From positions 1-15,695 of the forward strand of contig JAUMPM010000053.1 in assembly GCA_031294825.1 (NCBI GenBank): a stretch of DNA of 15,695 nt. The letters run 5' to 3'. Position 1 is the first letter of the stretch, and every line of letters starts with the position of its first letter. The stretch is from Collinsella sp. (GTDB lineage: Bacteria; Actinomycetota; Coriobacteriia; Coriobacteriales; Coriobacteriaceae). Shown piece by piece: positions 1-6,807 of this stretch. The notes beneath the pieces were generated by a model. It saw nothing but the letters and a program-made list of their open reading frames with translations, was not told the origin of the DNA and searched no databases. Both the position numbers and the translations under genes were made by a program.

Positions 1-103
1 GGGCGGGCATTACTTTTGCTCCTCAACAGTCCTATGAAAGAAGAAGGCCACATTAAGTGGCCTTCTTTGCATGCGAAACTCGCGACAAACGTAATGCCCG
101 CCC
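1..103 (+). repeat. Nested inverted-repeat element A (window-truncated)
   Basis: Outer arms 1-13 and 91-103 are perfect 13-bp complements (GGGCGGGCATTAC). The left arm reaches the window edge, so the element may be longer. The 77-nt interior holds an 11-bp hairpin at 41-67 with loop ATTAA. It is flanked by AACAGTCCT (25-33) and TGCGAAACT (72-80), and both recur in element B. The inner hairpin lacks a U-tract, so it is not a standard intrinsic terminator. Strand is assigned from the orientation of these motifs. Function unknown; read here as a structured RNA or DNA element. Confidence 0.6.
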
Positions 104-148
104 GCCTCCGACCGACTACCAACTAATATTTTTTCAGCCCAGGCCCCT

Positions 149-184
149 GTGTACCGCGCGTCGAAGATCTTCAAATTCAAATAA
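149..184 (+). pseudogene. Relic of a glycosyltransferase 3' end
   Basis: Read on the plus strand, 149-184 encodes VYRASKIFKFK followed by TAA. This closely matches the last residues of the intact minus-strand glycosyltransferase (LYRLASKIFKFN, stop). At DNA level 164-180 is a perfect 17-bp inverted copy of 356-372. Upstream in the same frame there is no recognisable glycosyltransferase sequence, and a stop lies at 92-94 inside element A. It is probably the 3' stub of a convergent paralogue that was deleted or interrupted. An inverted duplication of only the gene end is the alternative. Confidence 0.4.
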
Positions 185-209
185 CCTGACAATCGATTCT
201 TATAGCAGA

Positions 210-319
210 GGCCCCTTGGCCTTTAGTTTGATACAAGTTCCGCACGAGCCGGAAAGCACTTAATGTGCTTTCCGTGCGAGCAGGACTGTTCGCAGTAGCA
301 AACTAAAGGCCAAGGGGCC
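210..319 (-). repeat. Nested inverted-repeat element B
   Basis: Arms 210-230 and 299-319 are perfect 21-bp complements enclosing 68 nt. In the centre, 251-259 pairs with 265-273 around a 5-nt loop. On the minus strand the cap reads CACATTAAGTG, identical to element A. The flanking motifs are AACAGTCCT (complement of 282-290) and TGCGGAACT (complement of 236-244), in the same order as in A. The outer arms share no sequence with A. It begins 32 bp after the glycosyltransferase stop, in that gene's sense orientation. No U-tract follows either hairpin. Confidence 0.65.
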
Positions 320-351
320 CAGTCAACCTATCAGCAGCGATTACTCGGCAG

Positions 352-1383
352 CTAGTTGAATTTGAAGATCTTTGAGGCAAGACGGTATAGGCCGAGTGTG
401 GTTTTGTCTCCGGCCCGTCCGCGCAGATTGGTGAAGAACCCGACCACGCCGTAGCGGGCACGACGATACATGCGCTCGTCGTAGGCCTTCAAATCATTCC
501 ACAGCATCTTTAGGCGCTCGTCGGCGCAATCTTCCTCGGAAAGCTTGGTGAGAACCGAGCAGATCGCCATCATCATGGTGAAGTAGCCCATCATGTACGA
601 ACGCAGACGCGACGACTCAACATCGCTGTACAAGTGGTACGACTCCATCATGATACGCGTAACACGGAACTGCTGGTCCAGACGCTTGACCATCGTTGCC
701 TCGTTGACGCTCTGACCTTCGCGACCGATATAGTAGCGGTAGAGGTCGATGTCGGCGTAGTACATGGTCTTGCAACGCGGCAGCGGCACGTAGGCGTAGA
801 TGTTGTCCACATAGAACGTGTGCGGCGGCATGGGAAGGTTGGACTCGCGCAGCACATCCGTGCGATAGCACAGGCTGTGCATGAGTAGGTTCTGGTCCAG
901 GCGGAAATGACCGATCTGATCCCAGGAAAAGATCTTTTTGCGCGGCAGGGCAAATTTGTAGCCAATAGCGGTATGCGTGCCCTCGTAAACCTTCTCGTAC
1001 ACGTAGTTCGAGATAAACAGGTCAACACGCTGGTCGCGCTCCTCAAAGCCACGCAGAATCGACAGCATGGTCGAAAGGGCAGCGCCGTCAAGCCAGTCGT
1101 CCGAGTCGACAACCTTGTAGTAGGTGCCCTGCGCCTCGCGCAGGCCCGAGAGGACGGCAATACCGTGACCGCCATTCTCCTGGTGCACCGCGCGGATGAT
1201 TCCAGGATAACGGGCCTCCCACTCGTCGGCCTTGGCGGCCGTCTCGTCCTTGGAGCCGTCGTCCACCACGATAATCTCGATATCGGTGGCGTAATTGCTC
1301 CCCTCCAAGATGGAGGTGATGCAATGGTCCATGTCCTTGGCGGCGTTATACGAGGGAATACCGAATGTTATGACTTTATGCAT
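352..1383 (-). CDS. Family 2 glycosyltransferase
   Basis: A GT-A fold, family 2 glycosyltransferase of 343 residues that transfers a sugar from a nucleotide donor to a growing surface glycan on the cytoplasmic face of the membrane. Visible motifs, numbered from the chosen start: FGIPSYN at the first beta strand (7-13), the nucleotide-binding DDGS (41-44), ENGGHG (69-74) and the metal-binding DSDDW (93-97). The C-terminal half has no obvious membrane segment. The ATG at 1383 is preferred because MHKVITFGIPSYN matches the usual family N-terminus; an in-frame ATG at 1401 would add six residues. Neither has a clear ribosome binding site, and the gene overlaps the end of glf by 8 bp, so translational coupling is likely. 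Its place after glf makes a galactofuranosyl transferase plausible, but donor and acceptor cannot be read from sequence. Confidence 0.85.
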   Translation of the reverse strand: MHKVITFGIPSYNAAKDMDHCITSILEGSNYATDIEIIVVDDGSKDETAAKADEWEARYPGIIRAVHQENGGHGIAVLSGLREAQGTYYKVVDSDDWLDGAALSTMLSILRGFEERDQRVDLFISNYVYEKVYEGTHTAIGYKFALPRKKIFSWDQIGHFRLDQNLLMHSLCYRTDVLRESNLPMPPHTFYVDNIYAYVPLPRCKTMYYADIDLYRYYIGREGQSVNEATMVKRLDQQFRVTRIMMESYHLYSDVESSRLRSYMMGYFTMMMAICSVLTKLSEEDCADERLKMLWNDLKAYDERMYRRARYGVVGFFTNLRGRAGDKTTLGLYRLASKIFKFN

Positions 1384-2578
1384 GGCAGGCGATAATCTCA
1401 TCCGAAAGATCGAGGGCGGAATTGGTCACGGCGTCCATATCGTAGTAACGATACTCGGCCAGACGACCCACCGGGTGGAAGTTCGTCAGGTTCTGGACGC
1501 GCTCAAGATAGCGCTCATAGAGCTCACAGTTCTCGGGCTCAAGAATGGCGTAGTACGGCGTCTCACCCGAGCCGGGCGTATAGGCCTTGGAGTATTCCTT
1601 CATGATGGTGGTCTTGCCGGGCAGGACCTGGCCAGTCATATTCTTGAACTCGGTGATGCGCGTGTAATCCTCGCTCGTGGTGTAGTTGACGGTGCCCACG
1701 GGCTGGAACTGATCCATATCGAGCGTCTCGAACTTCATGTCGAGCGTACGGTACGGCAGGGCGCCCAGGTCGAGATTGAACAGCTCGTCGAGCGGACCGG
1801 TGTAGACGATCTCGCCGCCATAGACCTTGCCGTCGATCTTGACGGTGGTCTCGTCAATCTCGAAGAGGTCGCGGGCGTCCACGTCGCAGAACACATCAAT
1901 CAGATCGTGGTCGAGCATGTGCTCGAACAGTGCGGTATAGCCGTCCTGCGGCATGCCCTGGAAGGGAGCTTGCGGGAAGTAGCGGTCATCATCGCCCACA
2001 AAGACGGGAACGCGGCCGGTGATCGAGGGATCGATCTGATCGGGCGTCTGGCCCCACTGCTTCATGGTGTAATGCAAAAAGACGTTTTCGTAGACGTAAT
2101 CGGCGACCTCGGCAAGATCCGGGTCGTTCTTCTTACGCAGCTCCATAATGGGCACCTTGACATCCTTGCCAAAGGTCTCCACGAGCTTCTGGTACAGCTC
2201 CTCGCCGCGCTCGTCACCAAAGGCGAGCTTGAGACTCGCATGGTTGAAGGGCACGGGCATAAGGGTACCGTTGATGTTGGCGAGCACCTTGTGCTGATAA
2301 TCCGTCCACTTGGTAAAGCGCGACAGGAAATTGTGCACGCGCTCGTTAAAGGTGTGATAGATATGCGGACCGTACTCGTGAATCAGGATTCCGGCCTCGT
2401 CAGTGCAGTCATAGGCATTGCCCGCAATGTGGCTACGGCGCTCCAAAACGGCAACACGATAGCCAATGGTCTCGGCAAGACGGCGGGCGCAAACGGCACC
2501 GGCATATCCAGCACCGACGACAATCATGTCGTACGCGCCGGCGTTAAAGCCTTCAGGCAGGCCTGAGGTAATCTGCAT
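1376..2578 (-). CDS. glf: UDP-galactopyranose mutase
   Basis: A flavoenzyme of 400 residues that interconverts UDP-galactopyranose and UDP-galactofuranose, supplying galactofuranose for surface polysaccharides. Sequence evidence: dinucleotide-binding VVGAGYAGAV (20-29), HIAGNAYD (50-57), GPHIYHT (70-76), the substrate-loop-like FQGMPQDGYT, NYTTSEDYTRI and the C-terminal GRLAEYRYYDMD (371-382), all in family order. Length is typical, with a short extension before the Rossmann strand. The start has AAGGAG 5 nt upstream on the minus strand. It is the first gene of a two-gene unit with the overlapping glycosyltransferase and is divergent from pta. Confidence 0.95.
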   Translation of the reverse strand: MQITSGLPEGFNAGAYDMIVVGAGYAGAVCARRLAETIGYRVAVLERRSHIAGNAYDCTDEAGILIHEYGPHIYHTFNERVHNFLSRFTKWTDYQHKVLANINGTLMPVPFNHASLKLAFGDERGEELYQKLVETFGKDVKVPIMELRKKNDPDLAEVADYVYENVFLHYTMKQWGQTPDQIDPSITGRVPVFVGDDDRYFPQAPFQGMPQDGYTALFEHMLDHDLIDVFCDVDARDLFEIDETTVKIDGKVYGGEIVYTGPLDELFNLDLGALPYRTLDMKFETLDMDQFQPVGTVNYTTSEDYTRITEFKNMTGQVLPGKTTIMKEYSKAYTPGSGETPYYAILEPENCELYERYLERVQNLTNFHPVGRLAEYRYYDMDAVTNSALDLSDEIIACHA

Positions 2579-2656
2579 CGATACTCCTTGTCAAAAGCCA
2601 CGGGCTCGTTAGCTGGGCTTTTCTCGAACATTCTTCGAGACATATTTATCAGAGTG

Positions 2657-2682
2657 ATTATAGCGCTAATGCGTCCTATAAT
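2657..2682. promoter_or_regulatory. Divergent glf / pta promoter region
   Basis: Two TATAAT hexamers face opposite ways in a short AT-rich stretch: one on the plus strand at 2677-2682 towards pta, one on the minus strand at 2662-2657 towards glf. Between them lies the palindrome TAGCGCTA (2661-2668), a possible operator. The -35 elements are weak on both sides. The hexamers are seen; use as promoters is inferred. Confidence 0.5.
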
Positions 2683-2734
2683 GAGCTTGCCACACAAGGA
2701 AAGCTCAAGCACCGCGGCGAACATAATTGAAAGG

Positions 2735-2757
2735 TAAACCCGCTAGCAGCGGGTTTA
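2735..2757 (+). other. Hairpin in pta leader
   Basis: A perfect 10-bp stem (TAAACCCGCT paired with its complement) with the 3-nt loop AGC, followed by TTC. It lies between the presumed plus-strand pta promoter and the pta start, so it would sit in the 5' untranslated leader. It resembles a short intrinsic terminator with a poor U-tract. It could be an attenuator or an mRNA-stabilising hairpin; the sequence does not decide. Confidence 0.5.
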
Positions 2758-2809
2758 TTCGTGAACAGCCGGGCGCCTGGAGCTTAGCGAAACGCTTGTA
2801 AGGAGTAAC

Positions 2810-3790
2810 ATGAGCGATTTCCTAAACCGTATGAAGTCTGCAGCCAAGGCCGACCTTAAGACGATCGTCCTGCCCGAGGGCGAGGATCCGCGCACTATCG
2901 TCGCGGCCACCAAAATCATCGAGGAGGGCCTGGCAAAGATCGTCATCCTGGGCAACCCCGACGAGATCAACGTTCCCGGCGCTACCGTCATCGACCCGCG
3001 CAATGCCGAGAAGCACGAGGAGTACGCGCAGAAGTTTGCCGAGCTCCGCGCCAAGAAGGGCGTTACCATCGAGCAGGCTCGCGCCCAGGTGATGGACGCC
3101 ACCTACTTTGGCACCATGATGGTCAAGATGGGCGATGCCGACGGCCTGGTCTCCGGCGCCTGCCACTCCACCGCCGACACCCTGCGTCCCGCGCTGCAGA
3201 TCCTCAAGACCGCCCCGGGCACCAAGCTGGTCTCGGCCTTCTTCGTGATGTGCACCGACACCCCGCAGTTCGGCACCGACGGCACGCTGATCTTCGCCGA
3301 CTGCGGCCTCAACATCAACCCGTCCTCTGACGAACTCTCCGAGATCGCCATCGCCTCGGCTCACTCCTGGTCCACCTTCATGGGCAACGTTGAGCCGCAC
3401 GTGGCCATGCTCTCCTACTCCACCATGGGCTCCGCCGGCGGCGAGGTCGCCAAGAAGGTCCAGGAGGCTGTGAAGTTCTGCAAGGAGAAGGCTCCCGAGC
3501 TCGCCATCGACGGCGACCTGCAGCTCGATGCCGCCATCGTCCCCACCGTCGCCCAGCTCAAGGCCCCCGGCTCCTCCGTTGCCGGCAAGGCCAACGTGCT
3601 GGTGTTCCCCGACCTCGAGGCCGGCAACATCGGCTACAAGCTGGTCCAGCGCTTCGCCGGTGCCGACGCCTACGGCCCCATCCTGCAGGGCATCGCCAAG
3701 CCGGTTAACGACCTGTCGCGCGGCTGCTCTGCCGACGACATCGTGGGTGTCGTGGCCATCACCGCCGTCCAGGCTCAGATGGCTGAGTAG
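2810..3790 (+). CDS. pta: Phosphate acetyltransferase
   Basis: Converts acetyl-CoA and phosphate to acetyl phosphate and CoA, the first step of acetate fermentation in the cytoplasm. At 326 residues it is the short single-domain form, lacking the N-terminal regulatory domain of the enterobacterial enzyme. Conserved signatures: LPEGEDPRT (21-29), SGACHSTADTLRPALQ (115-130), the C-terminal PDLEAGNIGYKL and GPILQGIAKPVNDLSRG. AAGGAG at 2800-2805 is 4 nt before the ATG and fixes the start. It stands alone, convergent with two acetate kinase genes rather than co-transcribed with them, and is followed by element C. Confidence 0.95.
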   Translation: MSDFLNRMKSAAKADLKTIVLPEGEDPRTIVAATKIIEEGLAKIVILGNPDEINVPGATVIDPRNAEKHEEYAQKFAELRAKKGVTIEQARAQVMDATYFGTMMVKMGDADGLVSGACHSTADTLRPALQILKTAPGTKLVSAFFVMCTDTPQFGTDGTLIFADCGLNINPSSDELSEIAIASAHSWSTFMGNVEPHVAMLSYSTMGSAGGEVAKKVQEAVKFCKEKAPELAIDGDLQLDAAIVPTVAQLKAPGSSVAGKANVLVFPDLEAGNIGYKLVQRFAGADAYGPILQGIAKPVNDLSRGCSADDIVGVVAITAVQAQMAE

Positions 3791-3805
3791 CGAACATATC
3801 CCCTC

Positions 3806-3932
3806 GGGACCCTACAGGGTAAAGCTCTGAAAACGTCCTCGGACATGTCGGAAGCCCCCGCTGCGCACTACGTGCGGCGGGGGCTTCCTCCGTCCTGTGG
3901 AATATTTTCAGAGCTTTACCCTGTAGGGTCCC
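3806..3932 (+). repeat. Nested inverted-repeat element C
   Basis: Arms 3806-3833 and 3905-3932 are perfect 28-bp complements separated by 71 nt. The inner hairpin 3850-3888 has a 12-bp lower stem, a 2-nt bulge and a 5-bp cap around TAC (CAC-TAC-GTG). Flanking motifs weakly match those of elements A and B: AACGTCCT (3832-3839) for AACAGTCCT, and TGTGGAATA (3896-3904) for TGCGGAACT. It starts 15 bp after the pta stop in the sense orientation. No U-run follows, so simple intrinsic termination is doubtful. The arms are unrelated to those of A and B. Confidence 0.6.
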
Positions 3933-4082
3933 TGCCGTCACGTGGCAGTCAGGGTATCTGGAGTGGACGGCGGCTTGGCTACGAGCTGAGGCTGAAGATC
4001 TGGATGGCCGGGTGCCGTTGCTGGGAGTGCAGGCGTTACTGGCGATGGTCACTTTGGGACTGGTATTTCCGCCTGCTAGCAA
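3933..4082. other. Intergenic spacer, no gene seen
   Basis: Part of the 348-bp gap between the convergent pta and ackA genes. Apart from element C on the left and the ackA terminator on the right, it has no ribosome binding site, convincing reading frame or repeat. Open frames crossing it run through the hairpins and look spurious. Confidence 0.5.
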
Positions 4083-4116
4083 AAAGGCCTCCGGAGCTGT
4101 TGCTCTGGAGGCCTTT
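4081..4116 (-). terminator. Terminator of downstream ackA
   Basis: A 15-bp stem (4083-4097 with 4102-4116, one G-T pair) and 4-nt loop. In the minus-strand transcript the stem runs straight into a U-tract (TTTTTGC, complement of the A-run at 4081-4085). It sits 22 bp after the ackA stop. The A-rich 5' base of the stem may also give weak termination of plus-strand transcription from pta. Confidence 0.85.
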
Positions 4117-4138
4117 CGTTTACTTGCAAATGCGCGCG

Positions 4139-5317
4139 TTAGTTGTTCTTGGTCAGGCGCTCGACGTCGTGGGCGATCATGTATTCCTCGTCGGTGGGGA
4201 TGACCATGACCGTGACGGCGGAACCGGCGGCACTGATGACCTGCGGGCCGTTGCCCACGGCCTCGCGGTTCTTGTTATTGTCGATGCGTACGCCCAGCCA
4301 CTCAAAGCAGTCGCAGAAGGCCTTGCGGATCGACCAATCGTTCTCGCCGATGCCGGCGGTAAAGGTGATGGTGTCCACGCCCGCCATGGAAGCGATCATG
4401 GAACCGGCCTGCTGCATGGCCTTGTATGCGAACATATCGAAGGCGAGCAGGCAGCGCTCATCGCCCTCGGAGGCGCGCGTGCGGATGTCGCGGGCGTCGT
4501 TGGAGATGCCCGAGATGGCAAGCAGACCAGACTGCTTGTTCATCATGTCATCGACTTCCTGATAGCTGTAGCCGCCCTCGCGCTGGAGGTAGCACACGGT
4601 GGCCGGATCAATGGAACCACAGCGGGTACCCATCATCAGACCGTCAAGCGGCGTGAGGCCCATCGTGGTGTCGCGGCACACGCCGTCCTCGATAGCAGCG
4701 AGCGAAGCACCGTTACCCAAATGGCACGAAAGCAGACGGTGGCAGCGCGAACCCAGGATCTCCTTGGCCATCATCCACTCATAGCGGTGGCTCGTGCCGT
4801 GGGCGCCGTACTTGCGCACGTGGTACTTGTCGCACACGTCCTTGGGCAGCGCGTAGGTATAGGCGACCTCGGGCATGGTCATGTGGAACGAGGTGTCGAA
4901 GACCGCCACGTTGGGCAGCTCCGGATACTTCTCACGGCAATACTCAATCGCCGCGGCCTCGCCGTAGTTGTGCAGCGGGGCGAGCGGGGCCACCTCGAGA
5001 ATCTTGGCCATAACTTCGTCGTCAACAACTGCGGAATCATCGAAGTGCCAGCCGCCCTGAACGATACGATGACCAATGCCATCAATCGTAAAGTCGGTCT
5101 TCTCGAGCTCCTCGAGCACGCGAGCGATAGCAGAGCGATGATCGGGGAAAGGGACCTCCTCGGTCTGCTTGGCGCCACCGTTCTCGGAGTGGCCAAAGAT
5201 GCCCATGTCCGAACCGATACGTTCGCAGTTGCCCTTGGCGAAAACCTCGCGGGTATCGGTATCCAAAAGCTGATATTTAAGGCTTGAGCTGCCGGCGTTG
5301 ACAACAAGTACGTTCAT
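4139..5317 (-). CDS. ackA: Acetate kinase (canonical copy)
   Basis: Transfers phosphate from acetyl phosphate to ADP, giving acetate and ATP, the energy-yielding step after Pta. It has 392 residues, the usual family length. Active-site positions known from the Methanosarcina thermophila enzyme are present: N7, R84 in GHR, H116 in PLHN, D141, H173 and H177 in HGTSHRY, H199 and N202 in CHLGNGAS, R232 in TRCGSIDPA. The phosphate-binding NAGSSSLK opens the protein. AAGGAG lies 4 nt before the ATG. It is the downstream member of a tandem pair, separated by 163 bp containing a terminator and AT-rich promoter-like DNA, so it probably has its own promoter. Where most acetate kinases have VHGG after the GHR arginine, both copies have VQGGW. 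Confidence 0.95.
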   Translation of the reverse strand: MNVLVVNAGSSSLKYQLLDTDTREVFAKGNCERIGSDMGIFGHSENGGAKQTEEVPFPDHRSAIARVLEELEKTDFTIDGIGHRIVQGGWHFDDSAVVDDEVMAKILEVAPLAPLHNYGEAAAIEYCREKYPELPNVAVFDTSFHMTMPEVAYTYALPKDVCDKYHVRKYGAHGTSHRYEWMMAKEILGSRCHRLLSCHLGNGASLAAIEDGVCRDTTMGLTPLDGLMMGTRCGSIDPATVCYLQREGGYSYQEVDDMMNKQSGLLAISGISNDARDIRTRASEGDERCLLAFDMFAYKAMQQAGSMIASMAGVDTITFTAGIGENDWSIRKAFCDCFEWLGVRIDNNKNREAVGNGPQVISAAGSAVTVMVIPTDEEYMIAHDVERLTKNN

Positions 5318-5383
5318 GAGACTCCTTTGCAGTGCAATACGGTCGACGCAGACCCCTTAAGGCGGCCGCATTTTAATAAGAAG

Positions 5384-5410
5384 TTATCATATCTTGATAA
5401 ATAGCTATCA
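5384..5410. promoter_or_regulatory. Three alternating half-sites before ackA
   Basis: TTATCA (5384-5389), TGATAA (5395-5400) and TATCA (5406-5410) repeat at an 11-bp period with alternating orientation, so the middle half-site makes a dyad with each neighbour. The cluster is in AT-rich DNA 70-90 bp upstream of the downstream ackA, where its promoter should be. It looks like an operator for a dimeric regulator; the regulator is unknown. Confidence 0.4.
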
Positions 5411-5430
5411 GCATATCGCCCAACGAGCGC

Positions 5431-5470
5431 AAAAGAGGGGCCGAACGGCGCTCGGTCGTCCAGCCCCTCC
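5431..5470 (-). terminator. Terminator between the acetate kinase genes
   Basis: GAGGGGC (5435-5441) pairs with GCCCCTC (5463-5469), with a smaller internal CCGA/TCGG hairpin. The minus-strand transcript continues into TTTT (complement of 5431-5434). It begins about 10 bp after the stop of the upstream acetate kinase and should separate the two transcription units at least partly. Confidence 0.7.
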
Positions 5471-5480
5471 CCTCTTGCAA

Positions 5481-6659
5481 TTACTTGCCGTTGACGATGC
5501 GCTCGACGTCGGAAGCGATCATGAACTCCTCGTCCGTGGGGATGACGAAGATCTTGACCTTGGAATCCTTGGCAGACAGGCACCAAGCGCCGTCACCACG
5601 CAGGGCGTTGCGGGCATGATCCATCTTGACGCCCATAAAGGCCAGACGGTCGGCAACGCCGGCACGAACGGCCGGAGCGTGCTCACCGATGCCAGCGGTG
5701 AAGACCAGCGTGTCCATGCCGCACATGGAAGTAGCCATCTCGGCGGCCTTGGCGGCAATCTTGTAGACAAACATGTCGAAGGCGAGCTGAGCATCGGGGT
5801 CACCAGCGGCGGCGAGCTCCTCGACGTTGCGGCAGTCGTTGGTCTTGCCGCCGGTCACAGCCAAAAGGCCGGACTTCTTGTTCATCATCTCGTCGACCTC
5901 GTCGAAGGTATAGCCGCCCTCGCGCTGCAGGTAGCACACGGTAGCCGGGTCGATGGAGCCGCAGCGGGTGCCCATCATGACACCGTCGAGCGGCGTCAAG
6001 CCCATGGTGGTGTCCATGCACTTGCCGTCCTCGATGGCGCACAGGGAGGCACCGGAACCGATGTGGCACACGACGACCTTGCGGGCCTCGCCGTTGGTCA
6101 TCTCGGCGACCTTCTTGGAGATATAACGGTAGCTGGTGCCGTGGGCGCCGTACTTACGGATGTGCAGCTTGTCGCAGACGTCCTTGGGCAGGGCGTAGGT
6201 CTTGGCGACCTCGGGCATGTTGAAGTGGAAAGCGGTGTCGTAGACCGTGACGTTGGGCAGGTCGGGATACTGCTCCAGGCAGTACTCGATAACGTTGGCC
6301 TCGGGGTTGTTGTGCAGCGGCGCGAGCGGGGCGACCTCGCGGATCTTGGCGAGAACGTCCTCGTCGACGAGGGAGGAATCACCAAAGTACCAACCGCCCT
6401 GAACGATACGGTGGCCGATGCCCTCGATCTTGACGCCGTTGGCCTCAAGGTCCTTCAGGACGACCTCGATGGCGACCTTGTGGTCGGGGAACTCAATGTT
6501 CTCGGTCACCTTCTTGGAACCGTTGGCAGCGTGGGTGAAGGTACCGCCGGTAAAGCAGACGCGCTCGCAGGAGCCCTTTGCGGACACCTTGTGGGACTTG
6601 GTATCGATGACCTGATACTTAAGGGTCGAAGATCCTGCGTTGACGACCAGAACGTTCAT
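5481..6659 (-). CDS. ackA: Acetate kinase paralogue (divergent active site)
   Basis: A second acetate kinase family protein of 392 residues, aligning with the other copy without gaps through at least the first 240 residues. Core residues are kept: N7, R84, H116, D141, H173, H199, R232. Two are changed: CHLGNGAS becomes CHIGSGAS (N202 to S, equivalent to N211 of the M. thermophila enzyme), and HGTSHRY becomes HGTSYRY (H177 to Y, equivalent to H184). It may have shifted phosphoryl-donor handling or substrate choice, or simply altered kinetics. GGGAG precedes the ATG, and a GC hairpin lies in the leader. The C-terminus ends with IPTDEEFMIASDVERI as expected. It is first of the tandem pair and has its own terminator downstream. 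Confidence 0.9.
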   Translation of the reverse strand: MNVLVVNAGSSTLKYQVIDTKSHKVSAKGSCERVCFTGGTFTHAANGSKKVTENIEFPDHKVAIEVVLKDLEANGVKIEGIGHRIVQGGWYFGDSSLVDEDVLAKIREVAPLAPLHNNPEANVIEYCLEQYPDLPNVTVYDTAFHFNMPEVAKTYALPKDVCDKLHIRKYGAHGTSYRYISKKVAEMTNGEARKVVVCHIGSGASLCAIEDGKCMDTTMGLTPLDGVMMGTRCGSIDPATVCYLQREGGYTFDEVDEMMNKKSGLLAVTGGKTNDCRNVEELAAAGDPDAQLAFDMFVYKIAAKAAEMATSMCGMDTLVFTAGIGEHAPAVRAGVADRLAFMGVKMDHARNALRGDGAWCLSAKDSKVKIFVIPTDEEFMIASDVERIVNGK

Positions 6660-6676
6660 GTGTCTCCCTACTAACA

Positions 6677-6693
6677 GGCGGCGTGGCGCCGCC
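6677..6693 (-). other. GC hairpin in upstream ackA leader
   Basis: GGCGGCG (6677-6683) and CGCCGCC (6687-6693) form a perfect 7-bp stem with a 3-nt loop, 17 bp before the ATG on the minus strand and close to the ribosome binding site. No U-tract. It could affect translation or mRNA stability. Confidence 0.45.
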
Positions 6694-6712
6694 AGGTTAC
6701 ATACGCTTCAAT

Positions 6713-6746
6713 AATAAACCCAAACGCCCTCGCGCTCGGGTTTATT
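6713..6746 (-). terminator. Terminator after the xseA-xseB-HIT operon
   Basis: AATAAACCC (6713-6721) pairs with GGGTTTATT (6738-6746) as a perfect 9-bp stem, 61 bp beyond the HIT stop. The minus-strand tail is TTATTG rather than a full U-run, so strength is uncertain. It also separates the operon from the upstream ackA. Confidence 0.6.
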
Positions 6747-6807
6747 GGCGTTGATATATAAGTTATCGGTGTCTGAGCTTCCGTTTCATTGCAGGGAAGA
6801 AGCGCCC

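Noticed and set aside
10..192. Minus-strand 60-codon frame in element A
   Set aside because: It crosses the hairpin and has no ribosome binding site or recognisable sequence.
1295..2566. Long plus-strand frame opposite glf (423 codons)
   Set aside because: It is the antisense of glf with no ribosome binding site and repetitive Val/Gly/Leu/His composition typical of a shadow frame.
1..3932. Elements A, B and C as MITEs or invertible promoters
   Set aside because: Mobile or recombinase-bound repeats should share arm sequence between copies; here the arms differ entirely and only interior motifs recur. Inversion is not excluded experimentally but is not favoured.
3759..4082. Minus-strand frame of 107 codons between pta and ackA
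   Set aside because: It translates through the arms and stem of element C, which explains its apparent pattern; no binding site.
3845..5287. Plus-strand frame of 480 codons opposite ackA
   Set aside because: It runs through element C and antisense to a clear acetate kinase; no protein motif or binding site.
5394..6674. Plus-strand frame of 426 codons opposite the second acetate kinase
   Set aside because: Antisense shadow of a well-supported gene.
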